Origin: Phragmites australis
Taxonomy: Eukaryota; Streptophyta; Magnoliopsida; Poales; Poaceae
Reading direction: 5' to 3'
Assembly: GCF_958298935.1 (NCBI RefSeq)
Contig: NC_084927.1
Location: 19,103,501 to 19,167,500 of the forward strand
Length of the DNA: 64,000 nt
Position numbers and translations under genes: made by a program. The notes under the pieces were generated by a model that saw only the letters and a list, made by a program, of their open reading frames with translations, had not been told where the DNA came from and ran no database searches. Positions within the stretch are counted from its first letter, which is position 1. Each line of letters opens with the position of its first letter. Positions 32,925 to 45,460 of the stretch are shown here, piece by piece.

Positions 32925-35783
32925 GGGAAGAATTTGAATGATCTCCTTTGAGAAATGAGGTGAAAAGTTTGCTTTGCATGAGTATATTCATCTTTATACA
33001 TACTTTGTCATGCTTGCTTGATATGTATAAAGTAAACTCCATCCAAATTTTGAGATAAACAATATATGCAATGATATTCAAAATTCATTCACACATGCAT
33101 AGATTGTGGGGGAGTTTATTATATACATATGTTGGTTTTTACTAACATCAAAACCTTTGTAGTGTTTGATGCTAGTAAAACTAGTTTTGACAATCTCAAA
33201 TATCTTTGTGATACTTGGTATTTCCAAAACTTGTTCTTTGTATATATTCATCTTCGGATTATATGTATACTTAGAACTTTAAATTTTATCAAATATAATC
33301 ATCTAGTGAGATTGTCATCAATTACCAAAATGGGGGAGATTGAAAGTGCATCTAGCCCCTATGTGTGGTTTTGGTAATTAATGACAATACCTATAGACTA
33401 ACAATGGTGTTGAGTTTGTTAGTAGGTTGTTCCATATATGATGCATGGATAAGAGATATGCATGAGCTCTAAGTAAATGGGGAGATTGAAAATGCATCAA
33501 GATGAATGAGCTCTAGGTGATGCTCGGGTAAGTGATGGCAATGCCTATGGACTAACAATCATATTGAGAATTGCTATTAGGTTATTCCATAGGAGATGCA
33601 TAAATGATGAATCATGGATTCTTTGAGAAATGCCATGAGTCCAAAGAATTGCATCAAAAGCCATTGAGATTTTGGTGATGCTCATAAGAAGAAGAAGAAG
33701 CTCAATAAGACTGGCAATAAGCTTGAAGGCTAAGTTACTTGTGGAGATCAAGTAACTAAAGGTATGACTTGTCAATAGAGTTTTATGAACTAACCCGTGT
33801 GCTATGTGTTTAAGAATGAGTGGGGTTAGGTTCTATATGAAGATTGACAATATGCATGAAGGCTAATAAGTTACTTGTGGAGATCAAGTAACTTAAGGTA
33901 TAAATGTTGTCATTTAGGTTTTATGGACTAACCCATGTGCTTTGCGCTTGAGAGTGAGTTGGGGTTAGGATCCATAAGAAGACATAAGTTGAATTGAAAT
34001 CATATATGCCAAGAGTGAAGAACAAAAGTGGACTCCATATATGAAAAAGTGAATTCCTTGAAGATGTCGAATACAAAGTAGTTTTCTATGGCAAGACGGT
34101 GAAGGGCAAGCAAGACTCGGCTGCGATGGACCATCCGTGGTGAAGGGCAAGCAAATGGCTTGGCGCCGAAGGACCAAGGCGGTGGTGAAGAGCGAGTGAA
34201 GGCTTTGCGCCGATGGACCGTGCGAGGCTATGGGAAGCTATGGATGATTCACATCAATCATATGAAGAAATCAAGAAGAGATGGAGTGAAGAATATATGA
34301 AAGTTGGCAACCCTCAAGGTTTGAAAGAAAAAGAAGCGGTACTTGAAAGTTTTCAAATGCTCAAAGTGGTTCAAACGAGTTTTATCTTTGAATTTGAGTA
34401 TAGGTATGCCGCACTATTAAGAGGGATGCAATGTGAGCTAATTGTCGCGTCTCAGTGCTCAAGAGTTCCCAACCAAATCCAAAGTGAGAGTTTGTTGTTA
34501 AGAGTCCGGAGCGGAAAGTGCGGAAGTGTCAAAAATGGGTTTTGGAGTGTTCCTAATTTGATCCTATGTGTCTTAGGCCATGAATTCAGTTGGGATGTGT
34601 AGCCCTCTGAATAAGCTTTCCATAGAGTCCAAAATTGTCAAAATCGGACTCCGGGATCAAAAGTTATCACCGTTTTTCGGAGGTCAGCTGTGCTGTGGCC
34701 GGAGACTCCAGTGTAGGCCGGATACTCCGGTACCTGGAAAGGCCGGAGACTCCGGTGAAGTCCGGATACTCCGGTACCTGGAGTGGCCGGAGACTCCGGG
34801 AAGTCTCCGGGACTGTTTTCTGTGTTAAGTGCCGACCGGAGACTCCGGTGTAGGCCGGATAGTCCGGTAAAAGTCCAGAAAAGAGCATAACGGCTAGTTC
34901 TGACACATTCTGTGACCGTTCTGACGTCGTATTTGGATTTAGGGCCGGATACTCCGGTGTTCACCGGATACTCCGGTCAGTTCTGATAAAAACAGTAACG
35001 GCTAGTTGTTTGGAGTGGGCTATTTATACCCCACTCACCCCATCCTTTGGGGCTGCTGCAAAGGGCACGAAAGAACATATTTCTAGAGCCAAAAGAACCT
35101 CTCCCACTCCATTCTAGTGTGTGATTTGAGAAGAAAAGTGAGTTGGGTTGAGAGATTGGAAGATTGAGTGCAAGTGAGCTAAAATCCAATCTTGAGCACT
35201 TGAGTTCTCGGCAAGAAGTTCGTCGTCGTGTTTGTTACTCTTGGAGGTGAAGCCTCCTAGGCGGCTAGGCATCGCCGACGAGCACCCAAGGTTGTGGGTT
35301 GCCACGGAAGTTTGTGAAGGGCTCGATTTCGCCTCCGCAAGGGAAGAAATCAAGAGTGGATCGAGGAAAGCGGTTGAAAGAGACCCGGCTCGTTGGAGCT
35401 TCCTCAACGGAGACGTAGGATTTACGGTGGTGAATTCGAACTTCGGGAAACAAATCTTTGTGTCTCCTTTCTTGTTTTCTTACTTTTAAGTTCTTGCTCA
35501 AATTTTTGTGCATATTGCTCGATCTACTTGTTTGTGTGTATTTGAGTGTAGGTTCTTCGTGAATCTACTTGGAATCATCTCCGGAACACACGACATCACT
35601 TGGTTTGAGCTAGAACTCTCTACTCATTAATTTTATTCAGTTTCGGGCTCAGTTCTGTACAGAATTCGGAGAATCCGGATCTCACCGGAGTTTCCGGACC
35701 TGTACAACCCGGAGAATCCGGTCTTCACCGGAGTCTCTAGTGAACAGTAATTCCAGGCATATGAACAGTGTTTTCAGCCATAG
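32925..35783 (+). mobile_element. Ty1/copia-type fragment: 3' internal end plus partial 3' LTR
   Basis: 32925-33340 is the tail of an internal region ending in a polypurine-like tract (AAAATGGGGGAGAT). An LTR starts immediately after, at 33341, with TGAAAGTGCATCTAGCCC. The same LTR start appears inverted at 50222. Shared internal blocks include CCAAAATTGTCAAAAT (34632 here, complement near 49430). The LTR does not reach its expected CTTTCA end, so it is truncated near 35783. It lies inside the gypsy 5' LTR. Confidence 0.75.
34690..34985 (+). repeat. Palindromic CCGGAGACTCCGG repeats in the copia LTR
   Basis: About ten imperfect units of CCGGAGACTCCGG or CCGGATACTCCGG separated by 10-25 bp (TGAAGT, TACCTGGA spacers). 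Related pieces recur at about 35665-35745 (GGAGAATCCGG, CACCGGAGTTTCCGG). Each unit is a near-perfect palindrome. Confidence 0.8.
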
Positions 35784-36656
35784 GTGTGGTTCTGGGTACG
35801 AGAAAGGTTGACACAAGTACCCCCCCTTATGTGTACTTTAATCAGTAGCACAAACCGAATGGTCCTCAAGTGTGTGGGTAAAGTTATACCCCCCACAGGG
35901 TGTAAAAACATTTCAAAATGCCACGCTCTCGGTCATGAGTATGCTTCTGTTCATTTGCATCGGTCGTAGAGTTTACAAATGTGGGATAAGGATATGGTCG
36001 GTGGATATTGTTGATGACATACTATGGTTCTTATACACACATGCTCAAGTTGTGGATTGTAGGGTACACTAGTATGTCATTTAAATATAGATGCTCACAT
36101 GTAGGGGTTCAGGTTGCTTACCGCATATGTTTTACTTAACCCTTGCTAATAGCTCAATGCATGATCCTTGGAGTCGGGCTATTTATATGTGCCCTATATG
36201 GATTAAGTCTTGCGAGTACTTTTGTACTCACGCTACTCTTTCAGGTTCTGCTGGTGAGAGTGAGGCGATGTTCGGCTACTTCGTGCCCGCTGATGCATGT
36301 GGTGGACAAGAGTAGTGCATCCTACTCTGCAGAGGCATAGCTTTTGGTGTGGAGCCTGAGGGCATATGGCTCCACTCTCCTTTTGTTGTTGTTAAGGTTT
36401 TAATCTTCTGCTACGTAGTTTCTCTTTTGTTGTAAATGATCATGCTTAAGAACTTCTAATATAATCTTTAATTACTCACTCTTTCTTAAGCTATGTTGTT
36501 ATATACATGTTGGAAAGGCATGTGTTCTGATCTTGGGTATAAAACACGTGCCGGGACTACCGGGACGATATTCTGGTTAATCATTGAGGTTGTGATTATG
36601 AATAATGATCATTTTGATTATTAAGTAGAATACTATTTGGACAGTTCTTCACAGTG

Positions 36657-36667
36657 TGGTATCAGAG
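36657..36667 (+). other. Primer-binding site for initiator tRNA-Met
   Basis: TGGTATCAGAG three bases after the 5' LTR end is complementary to the 3' end of plant initiator methionine tRNA, the usual primer for this class of element. Confidence 0.85.
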
Positions 36668-37410
36668 ATTAGTTTAATTAAGTAGCCTAAACAATGTCCT
36701 ATGCATTGTTTAGTATGTGTGTCAATATCACTAAGCAACCCACTAAAGTTTTTTAGTGCCTCTCTTGCTAATATGTATAAACTTGCTATATTATGCCTCT
36801 AAGTGTAAAGTGTGGATATGAACGGCACTTATGTTGTTTGTTTCTACATTATTATGCATTTATGATTTATGTTGCATCGACGAAAAAGGTAAGGAATACA
36901 TCCCGATGGCGGTAAATATCGAGGGCTCAACCAATGCGAGACATGGGTCTGGTATGTTTCGTACGGCGATGGTACGAAAAATGAATACTTTAGCAATAGC
37001 ATATGAACATCCACCATATGATGGTAGATATGGTCGTCTACCTATGTGACGATTACATGGGGTGTCCCGTAAGATGATAGTATATGAAGTGAATACGTTG
37101 GCAATAACGTATGAATTGTCGCTTGTGCGGAAAGATGCACAAGCAGCGTTCGCGCTACTTATTCTTTCTGGTGCGAAGAGTGATGATTGGTTATATAAAT
37201 GCATGTGATTTTGATGTGTGTTGCAGAGAGACGTGCTCGAGAAAGAAACAGTATATAGGAATTGAGCATGCATTCATTTTCCCTATTGGTCATATGCATG
37301 CATGTTTCCATATATACGATATTAAGGGTCCAAGCAAATGATATCCAGTGAATGCTTTTAGGTTGTGTCAGAATTTGACTTTTCCCTCTTTATCTTATCG
37401 TTGCAACAGG

Positions 37411-38301
37411 ATGAGAACCCGCCATAGTCTCGGAGATCTTCCCGAGGGTTCTAATGAGAACAACCCTCCGTCGCCTCCACTGCTAAGCATGGTGGATGTG
37501 CTCATGCAAATCGAGCAGAACCATCATGCTCACATGGCGCTCCTTGAAGCTCTCGTGTGTAACACGAACCCTCAAGGAGGAGGTGGAGCTGGACCCCAAG
37601 ATGACTTCGTCGATTTCTTACGGACTTACCCGCCCACCTTCACGCGGGTTGAGAATCCTCTCGATGCCGACCACTGGTTTTGTACTATCGAGCAGAAACT
37701 CGCTCTCCTTAGATGTGAAGACCATGAGAAGATGCTTTTCGTTGCCCATCAACTTCAGGGTGCGTTGAGCGCGTGGTGGATGAACTACTTGGCCATGCAC
37801 CCCGCCAACCATTGGGTGTCTTTGGTGGAGTTCCGTCGAGCATTTTGTGATTATCATATGTCCAAGGGTATAATAGAGATCAAAAGGCGAGAGTTTTTGG
37901 ACCTCAAGCAAGGAGGCAGAACTATCATGGAGTTTAACAAGTTGGTTAGTATCTCTCTCACAGTGGAGTTCAAGCTGAAGAACCACCAGGAGGAGCAGAA
38001 GCGCAAGAGTATCTTGTCGCCTTCCATGGGCAGAGGTTCTCAACGCACCCGCATGGAGAGTAAACCTCCACCATCTCACACGTCGACCTCGAGTGCTCCA
38101 CGACCAATGTGGATAGTGCAGCACCCATCTTCCTCCGCTCCACAAGGGCAGCCTCCAAGACCGACTGCATCTCAGGGTAATGTGACAGGTTGTCCCAACG
38201 GCCCGTGCTACAACTGTGGGTGCATCGGCCACTATGCTCGAGATTGCCCCTACCCGAAGACGGGAGCCATGGTGACCCCTACAAGGCCACCACCCACTTG
38301 A
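37411..38301 (+). pseudogene. gag: Gypsy gag polyprotein, internally deleted
   Basis: Starts MRTRHSLGDLPEG. The capsid (retrotransposon gag) domain has FLRTYPPTFTRVENPLDADHW, AHQLQGALSAWWMNYLA and EFNKLV. It then jumps directly to a Lys/Arg/Ser/Pro-rich segment and a CCHC zinc knuckle (CYNCGCIGHYARDC). At 296 residues it is shorter than usual; the C-terminal half of the capsid after FNKLV appears deleted. The frame itself is open, so a short product is possible. Confidence 0.8.
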
Positions 38302-41300
38302 CCTACTCCGTAAGCCTCCCAAATTATGCATGTCCCCAATTGTGGCTGAGTGCGTCACATCACCAACGAAGGGGTTCAGGAGGACGACAGCGTGATTGTC
38401 GGTATGCTACTTGTGAATTCTCATCCCGCAGTTATTCCTTTTGATTTTGGTGCATCCCATTCATTCATCAAGGAGGTTTATGCTTTGAGACACAATATAG
38501 TTATTGAGACCCTGCTTTCTACTTACCATATCGATGCACCCTGGACTAAGTTAATAACCAATCAGGTTGTTCCAAAAGCCAAGATTCTCATTGAGGTAGT
38601 TCAATTTTTCGCAAATTTGATCTTGCTAGATACTATAGGAATGGACGTAATTTTAGGAATGAATTGGTTAGCCCAATATAGTGCTCGAATTGATTGTGCC
38701 AAGAGAGTCATTTCTCTCAAAAGCCCAAGGGGTGAACGGGTTCCTCTTCACCTTGGAGAAGGAGGTTGCCACCTATATGCTCTGAAGATTGTCACAGCCA
38801 CGGATCTCCTGAATATTCCTGTGGTTGTGAATTTCCTGGTGTCTTCCTAGAAGAACTGCCAGGAATGCCACCCGACAGAGCAGTAGAATTCTATATTGAT
38901 CTTGTGCCTGGAATGGCCCCAATTTTGAAGAAGTCGTATAAGATGCCGTCGAACGAGTTAGCAGAATTGAAGCAACAAATTCAAGAGTTGCTTGCGAAGG
39001 GCTTCATTCCTCCAAACTTCTCACCCTGGGGATGCTCGACACTCTTTGTCAAGAAGAAGGATGACACTGTGTCGATGTATGTTGATTACCATTCTCTGAA
39101 TGAGGTCATTATCAAGAATAAGTATCCGCTTCCTAGGATTGATATTTTATTCAATCAGTTGACCAGTGCCCGAGTTTTCCCAAAGATTGACTTTAGGTTG
39201 GGCTACCATCAAATAAAAGGTCCGACCGGAGGATATTCCGAAGACGGCTTTCTCCACCCGCTACGGGCTTTCCGAAGACGGTTTTCTCCACCCACAATGG
39301 GCTTTATGAGTTCACCGTCATGTCTTTTGGCTTGACCAATGCACTAGCATTCTTCATGTATTTGATGAACACTGTGTTCATGGAAGAACTTGATAAGTTT
39401 ATCGTGGTTTTCATCGACAACATTCTTATATACTCCAAGACTGAAGAGGAATATTCTAAGCACCTTAGTGTTGTCCTTGGCCAACTTTGAGATCACCAAC
39501 TCTATACCAAGTTCAGTAAGTGTGAGTTCTAGCTCAAAGAGGTTGCTTTTATGGCTCATATCTTGTCAGAGAATTGTGTCACAGTTTACCCTAGTAAGAT
39601 GCAGGATGTGCTTATTGGATTCAGCCCAAGAATGTCACCGGCATCTGGAGTTTCCTCAGACTCGTGGGCTACTACCATTGGTTCATCGAGAATTTCTCTC
39701 AGATTGCCAAGCCCATGACTGAGCTGTTGAAGCAAGGCAGTTTGTTCGAGTGGTCCAGTGAATTTGAGTCAACTTTCCAAACCTTAAAGAAACTGCTCAC
39801 GACCGCTCCGTTCTCACTCAGTCAGAAGTGGACAAGAGTTTTGATATCTATTGCGATGCTTTCCGCATAGGCCTCTGATGTGTCCTCATGCAAGAGGGCT
39901 GAGTTGTTGCTTATGCCTCGTGTCAGTTGAAGCGCCATGAGGAGAACTACCCAATCCATGATTTAGAGCTCGCGGTAGTTGTCCATGACTTGAAGATCTG
40001 GCACCATTATCTATTGGAAAATCACTGCCGTATCTATACGGATCACAAAAGTCTCAAGTACATTTTTACTCAGGCCGATTTGAATATGAGGCAGAGAAGA
40101 TGGCTCGAATTGATCAAGGATTATGAGCTGGAAGTACATTATCCTCCCGGCAAAGCAAATGTGGTTGCCGATGCCTTAAGCCGAAAGGCTCATTGTCATT
40201 GTCTTATGGTCTTGCCCAAATATTGCACCTTCTGTGATGATTTCCAAAGACTTGGACTTGAGATGGTTTCGGAGGGTTACCTTTCCAACTTGGAGGTGAA
40301 ATCCATTCTCATCAACCAAATTAAGGAAGCTCGGAAGAAGGACAAGGGTGTGGAAAGGATTCGTGATAAGACCAAGGAGGGGCAAGCCAAGTGCTTTACC
40401 CTGGACGACGAGGGTGTCCTATGGTTTGAGAAGATATTAGTGGTCCCTAAAGTTTTGAAGTTAAGAAAGAAGATCCTGGATGAAGCTCATGATTCCTTAC
40501 TATCCATTCACCTAGGGAGTACCAAGATGTACCAGGATCTAAAGCCTAGATTTTGGTGGACTCGTATGAAGCAAGAGATCGCTCAATATGTAGCTGAGTG
40601 TGACGTCTGCCAAAGAGTGAAGGCCGAGCATCTTAAGCCGGCCTGTAGGCTTTAGCCTTTTCCCATTCCCTCCTGGAAGTGGGAGGAGATTGGCATGGAT
40701 TTTATTACTGGGTTGCCAAAGACCTCTCATGGGTATGACCTAATTTGGGTCATTGTGGACCGATTGACGAAGTCCACTCATTTCTTGCCTTTCAAGATCA
40801 CCTTTTTGGTCAAGCAGTACACAGAGTTTTACCTCACCTGGATTGTTAGCCTCCATGGGATTCCGAACAATATCATTTTCGATCAAGGCACTCAATTCAC
40901 TTCCCATTTCTGGAAGGGTCTCCATGAAGCTATGGGAACTGAGCTCTTCCATAGCACTGCATATTATCCTCAGACCGACGGTCAAACCAAGAGGGTAAAT
41001 CATATCTTAGAAGATATATTGAGGGCTTGTGTCCTCACATATGGGAAGAAGTAGGAAATCTGCTTGCTATTTGCAGAGTTCTCCTACAACAACAGTTACC
41101 AAACGAGCATTGAGATGTCGCTGTTTGATGCTTTGTATGGTCGACGTTGCCGAATACCGTTGAATTGGTCCAAATCCGGTGGAAGGGATTTTCTCTGCCC
41201 AGATTTAGTCAAGGAGGCAGAAGAGTATGTTCTGACGATTCGCAAGTGTCTCCTCATGGCTCAGTCCCGACAAAAGAGCTATGCGGATAGCCGCAGACGA

Positions 41301-41780
41301 GATCTTGTGTTTGAGATAGGGGATTTCATCTATCTTAAGGTATCACCTCTCAAAGGGATTCGATGCTTTCAAGTCAGAGGGAAGCTAGCACCTCGCTATG
41401 TTGGTCCATTTCAAATCATTACTCGGAGTGGAGAGGTGGCCTATCAGTTGGACTTGCCTCCGTCCCTCTCCACCGTGCACAACGTCTTCCATGTCTCTCA
41501 ATTGAAGAAATACCTTCAAGTCCCAACTGAAGTAATTGAAGTCGCAAACCAAGAAATACAGCTAGTTCTCTTCTATTGCGAGCATATGATTCGTATTCTT
41601 GATGAAGCCGAACGAAAGATGCGGCGCAAGTCAATTAAGTTTCTCAAGATTCAATGGAGTAATCACTCTGAAGGCGAAGCGATGTGGGAACGTGAGGATC
41701 AGCTTTGTGCTGATTATCCCAAGTTTTTTTTTCCAAATTGTGAGTGTTGCATTAGTTTCTATTCCTCACAACGTGGTTAA
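38302..41780 (+). pseudogene. pol: Gypsy pol polyprotein (protease, RT, RNase H, integrase), broken
   Basis: The protease has IPFDFGASHSFI, where the family has DSGA. A frameshift near 38830 leads to reverse transcriptase (LPGMPPDRAVEFYIDLVPG, MYVDYHSLNEV, PLPRID). About 34 bp is duplicated in tandem at 39238-39305, breaking RT. The YxDD box reads FIDN. RNase H has [12 protein letters not shown] and [14 protein letters not shown]. Integrase has the H2C2 finger ([25 protein letters not shown]), GMDFITGLPKTSHGYD, FDQGTQFTSHF and YYPQTDGQTKRVN, where the catalytic Glu is Lys. Stops lie at 40653-40655 and 41052-41054 (a TGG codon changed to TAG). The C-terminus ends near the stop at 41778-41780. 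Confidence 0.88.
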
Positions 41781-42195
41781 ATGGTGCTATAGTGATATAG
41801 ACGTCATGAAACACATTGCATGATGTTGAGATGCATTCACTTTTGTGTAGATGAAAGTTCCATCATCCCGCCCACACCACCTGTGGTTTAGTAGGAATCT
41901 TGTATTCCTGCTTTTCTTATATATGTACACAATCACCATCAAGTTCCCAAGGAGACCACCCCGCCATTGTTCTCTCGTGAGTATAAGTGGAACTTGTTAC
42001 TTTGTCGTGTTAGTGAATTGAGACGAGAAAGGATGATGACCCCATCATCGCTCACACAACATCCGCTATTTTCTTGTGGAATCCTTGTTGAGAGATTTTC
42101 TTGTCTAGGTAAATATGGCCATCCGAAACCTGAGAGTTTTCCCAAGGCCCCTAGTCACCTGCACTCTATCCGAATCTCAATATGATATTCTTTTT

Positions 42196-42212
42196 AAGAG
42201 GGGGGAGGGGAG
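42196..42212 (+). other. Polypurine tract of the gypsy element
   Basis: AAGAGGGGGGAGGGGAG lies three bases before the 3' LTR start and would prime plus-strand DNA synthesis. Confidence 0.85.
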
Positions 42213-42215
42213 TTT

Positions 42216-45200
42216 TGTGACAACCCAAAGTCTTTAAGCATGTAATTTAGCAATCATTAGCATCATAATTGAGGTTTTGAGCAATTTTGACATGCAATAT
42301 AGATCGAAAAATGATTAAGTTTAATAATAGTTGATGCTTTGTGAAGCAACCCTTAAAATCACCATACAATGTAGAGTTGGAAAAAATTTAGAAATTAGTC
42401 AATCCAACTGAATAATAATAATGATTTTCCCCTAATTTTTAGGAATTATTTTGTAGGCATAAAAATTAGAGAAAAAATAGAAAAGGATGCTTTGTTGAGG
42501 AATTTTTATTTGAAATTGGCTTAGGCTTTTTGGGTCAAACCAATTAAAATGGTTTGACCATAAACTGTAGTTTCACACAAAATTTGTCCCAAGATTTTTA
42601 GACAAGGGGAAGATCTTCGTTTACTTCACAGAAGTGCAGTGGATATTTTTGCTTCGGCCATCACTGTTCATGGGGTCCTACTCGTCATCCCCCTCACCCT
42701 CACAACCTCTCTGCCACTGAAATCATTGACCATGGAGGCCAGCTGCTGAACCACAACATTGGCGTTGACTTCTTTGACTTTAAGCCCTGTTGGCTGCCCT
42801 TATCTCGCCCCTCACGTCTCTCCTCTCTCTCCCTCACTCATCTCAAGCCAGCCGGCTCTTCTGAGCAAAGCAGAGAGCAGAGAGCAGCCAGCATAGCACG
42901 GCTACCGGCACCAAATACGTCACGCCACCAACAACCTCCCTCGAGCCCGAGCCATGTGAAGCAAGGAGGAAGTCCTCCGAAGCACCCCCAGCCGTTTCCC
43001 CCTCCGAGACCCCACTCTTCCCGGTCGGATTTCGCATGCCTGCGCCTTCTTCCCTAATGCTGACGCCTTCTGCCATCACCTCACAGTCGACTTGCCACCA
43101 CATAGCTCTTCCCAGCTGACCAAAATCTCGGTGAGCTCTCTCATGCCCCTGTAAAGCTTTTGCGCGCGTTGTTTCATCTTTGGCCTGACACCAGCGCATG
43201 GTTCCACGTGAGCCACCCACCACCACCACCCCTGTGCTCATCGCTGGTTGAGCCGCGGCTGGGCTTGTCGGCTGAGAGGCACGCCGTTAGATCCGCATTC
43301 TCACGTAGGAGCTGTAGGGGTCCTCGACCGGCTCATTTTCGTCGTCGGCGTGCTTGACCAAGCCTTCGCCATTGTTTGCCACCATTTATCATTGATGGCC
43401 ACCCTCCGGCCGATGCCGACGACCACATATGCCACTAGCGGGTCCGCCATACCGCGCTAGTGCCACGGGTGATGCTTGCCGGCCAAGCTGCGTCACCGTT
43501 CGCCGTTGGCTATCCCGGGCAGAGCTGCCGGCCATACCGAGCGTCGTGGCTCTGGACTCTTGATCGAAGTCAACCGGACCGAGTTAACGGTCATTGCAGT
43601 GGCTAGATAGGCCCCCGGTACAAAAGATTTCGGGCCTTTTTAATTAGGAAATCAGGGGGAAAAGCGAAATGGTTTCATTGTTGCATTGATAAATCAGCTG
43701 AAACACTTAAAAATGCATAGGAAAATGTGTATAGCTACAAAAATCATGAAACCAATTTTGTTAGGTTTGTATGATCGTTATCTACATGTTAAAAATACTA
43801 AGAGCTATGAAATATGTATTCAAATTTCATGGGTTAATAAAATATGTTTGAGCTTCAATAATCCATAATTAAATATTGGTAACTCCAAAATTGATAAAAC
43901 CAATTTTGTTAATCTCATTTTATTATTCCCTATTCATTAAAAATACTCACACTCATGTTAAATATAGTTAACTTTCTAATTTGATTTGAGCTTGATTTAA
44001 GCTTAAGTTAATCTATAATTATTAAATGTTTAACAGTAAACCCAATTAAGGAAACGTTTGATGTTATAGTCTCATACCATGATGGATTGCATTTCCGCAA
44101 TTTTCATACACTGTGAAACATCTTTCTCTGCACCGCATTCATGCTCATCATTGCACGCATTCTTTTAGTGAACGAAGAACGAGAAAGTGACATGGGAGTG
44201 ATCGAGGGCAACACCAAGGTACACCACTTCTGAATTATGTGTAGGTAGTGTCAGACAGACCTCGAACTAGCAAGACAAGCATCTAAGCATACTGCATCCT
44301 TTGTTTAAATTGAATAGAGTCTAAATTGATAAATTATGCTTTATGTATGTTTGTATGTGTTGAGTCCAGTGTTGAACTGATATGGGTAGAATCTATGTTG
44401 ATGCATTGTCTCTACCTTGACTTATTGATGAATCATTATCCTTGTAGCTTTAATGATATAGTTGGTGTCTAGCTTTAAGGATTATTCGAAATGCTTAACA
44501 ATGCTTAGGTCCTAGGTAGAAGCTGAGAGAAGGTGCTGCCATTGTTCGCGAGCCTAGGGCTTAATCACTGTTCACAAATACAAAGATAAGGTTGAGATGA
44601 TGGTTGAGATGTGAGATTGAGGCTTAATGTGGGCGGTGTTAGGTGTACCTTCTGCCCAGGAGTCCTCTGGGTAGTTCGGGAGAGGAGCTCGGATGCCATA
44701 GACCGCTTTGTATCATTTAAGGCCATCCGTCGGTGCAGTTGGCTCTAGCACTTTCCATACTCACCACATGTTGATCTAATGGTAAGTTAAGCCAATTATC
44801 ATATAGCATGCCGATACTTTCCTTACGGCTCTATGACACGTAAGAGAAAAGAAAAGGAGAAGCAAGGTGTCGGGGAGCTGGAGCATGGCTGGGACTTGCT
44901 CGCGGTAACCCTGGTGCCATAGGGGCATTGCAAGTGGTGGTTATGGGTATGAGAAAGTTTGGCACGAGTACCCCTTATGTGTACTTTAGCCAGTAGCACA
45001 TGCCAAATGATCCTTGAGTCGTGTGGGTAAAGTTATACCCCCCCCCCCCCCGCAAAGTGTAAAAACATTTCAAAATGCCACGCTCTCGGTCATGAGCATG
45101 GTTCTGTTCATTTGCATCGGTCGTAGAGTTTATGAATATGGGATAAGGATATGGTATGATGGAAATGGTCGGTGGATATTGTTGATGAGATACTATGGTT

Positions 45201-45460
45201 TCTATACATACATGCTCAAGTTGTGGATTGCAGGGTACACTAGTATGTCGATTAAGTATAGATGCTCATATGTAGGTGTCCAGGTTGCTTACCGCATATG
45301 TTTTAATTAACCTTGTGGCCTTACTATTGCTAATTTCTTAATGCATGATCCTTAGAGTCGGGCTATTTATATGTGCCCTATATGGATTAAGTTTTGCGAG
45401 TACCTTCGTACTCACGCTACTCTTTCAGGTTTTGCTGGTGAGGGTGAGGCGGTGTTTATT
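42216..45460 (+). repeat. 3' LTR of the gypsy element, truncated
   Basis: Begins TGTGACAACCC and aligns with the 5' LTR pieces up to GTGAGGGTGAGGCGGTGTTT (about 45460). There it switches abruptly to unrelated sequence. It contains the segment 44236-44935 that the 5' copy lost. Many substitutions and small indels separate the two LTRs, so the insertion is old. Confidence 0.85.

Larger units (their letters stand above)
31101..36653 (+). repeat. 5' LTR of the gypsy element, split by a copia fragment
   Basis: 31101 to about 32925 aligns with 42216 to about 44235. About 35784-36270 aligns with 44936-45460. The remaining 36270-36653 has no counterpart because the 3' LTR is truncated. The LTR ends TTCTTCACA just before the primer-binding site. 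The region equivalent to 44236-44935 is missing and a copia piece stands in its place. Confidence 0.85.
31101..45460 (+). mobile_element. Ty3/gypsy LTR retrotransposon, degenerate and interrupted
   Basis: Matching LTRs start TGTGACAGTCCGAAGTC (31101) and TGTGACAACCCAAAGTC (42216). The internal region runs 36654-42215 with a primer-binding site, gag, a pol polyprotein and a polypurine tract. Domain order is gag, protease, reverse transcriptase, RNase H, integrase, the gypsy order. Long LTRs of about 3.6 kb and an initiator-Met primer site suggest the Tekay/Del lineage, an inference. The 5' LTR contains a copia fragment and lacks about 700 bp. The 3' LTR lacks its last 380 bp or so. Pol carries stops, frameshifts and altered catalytic residues. 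Confidence 0.9.
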
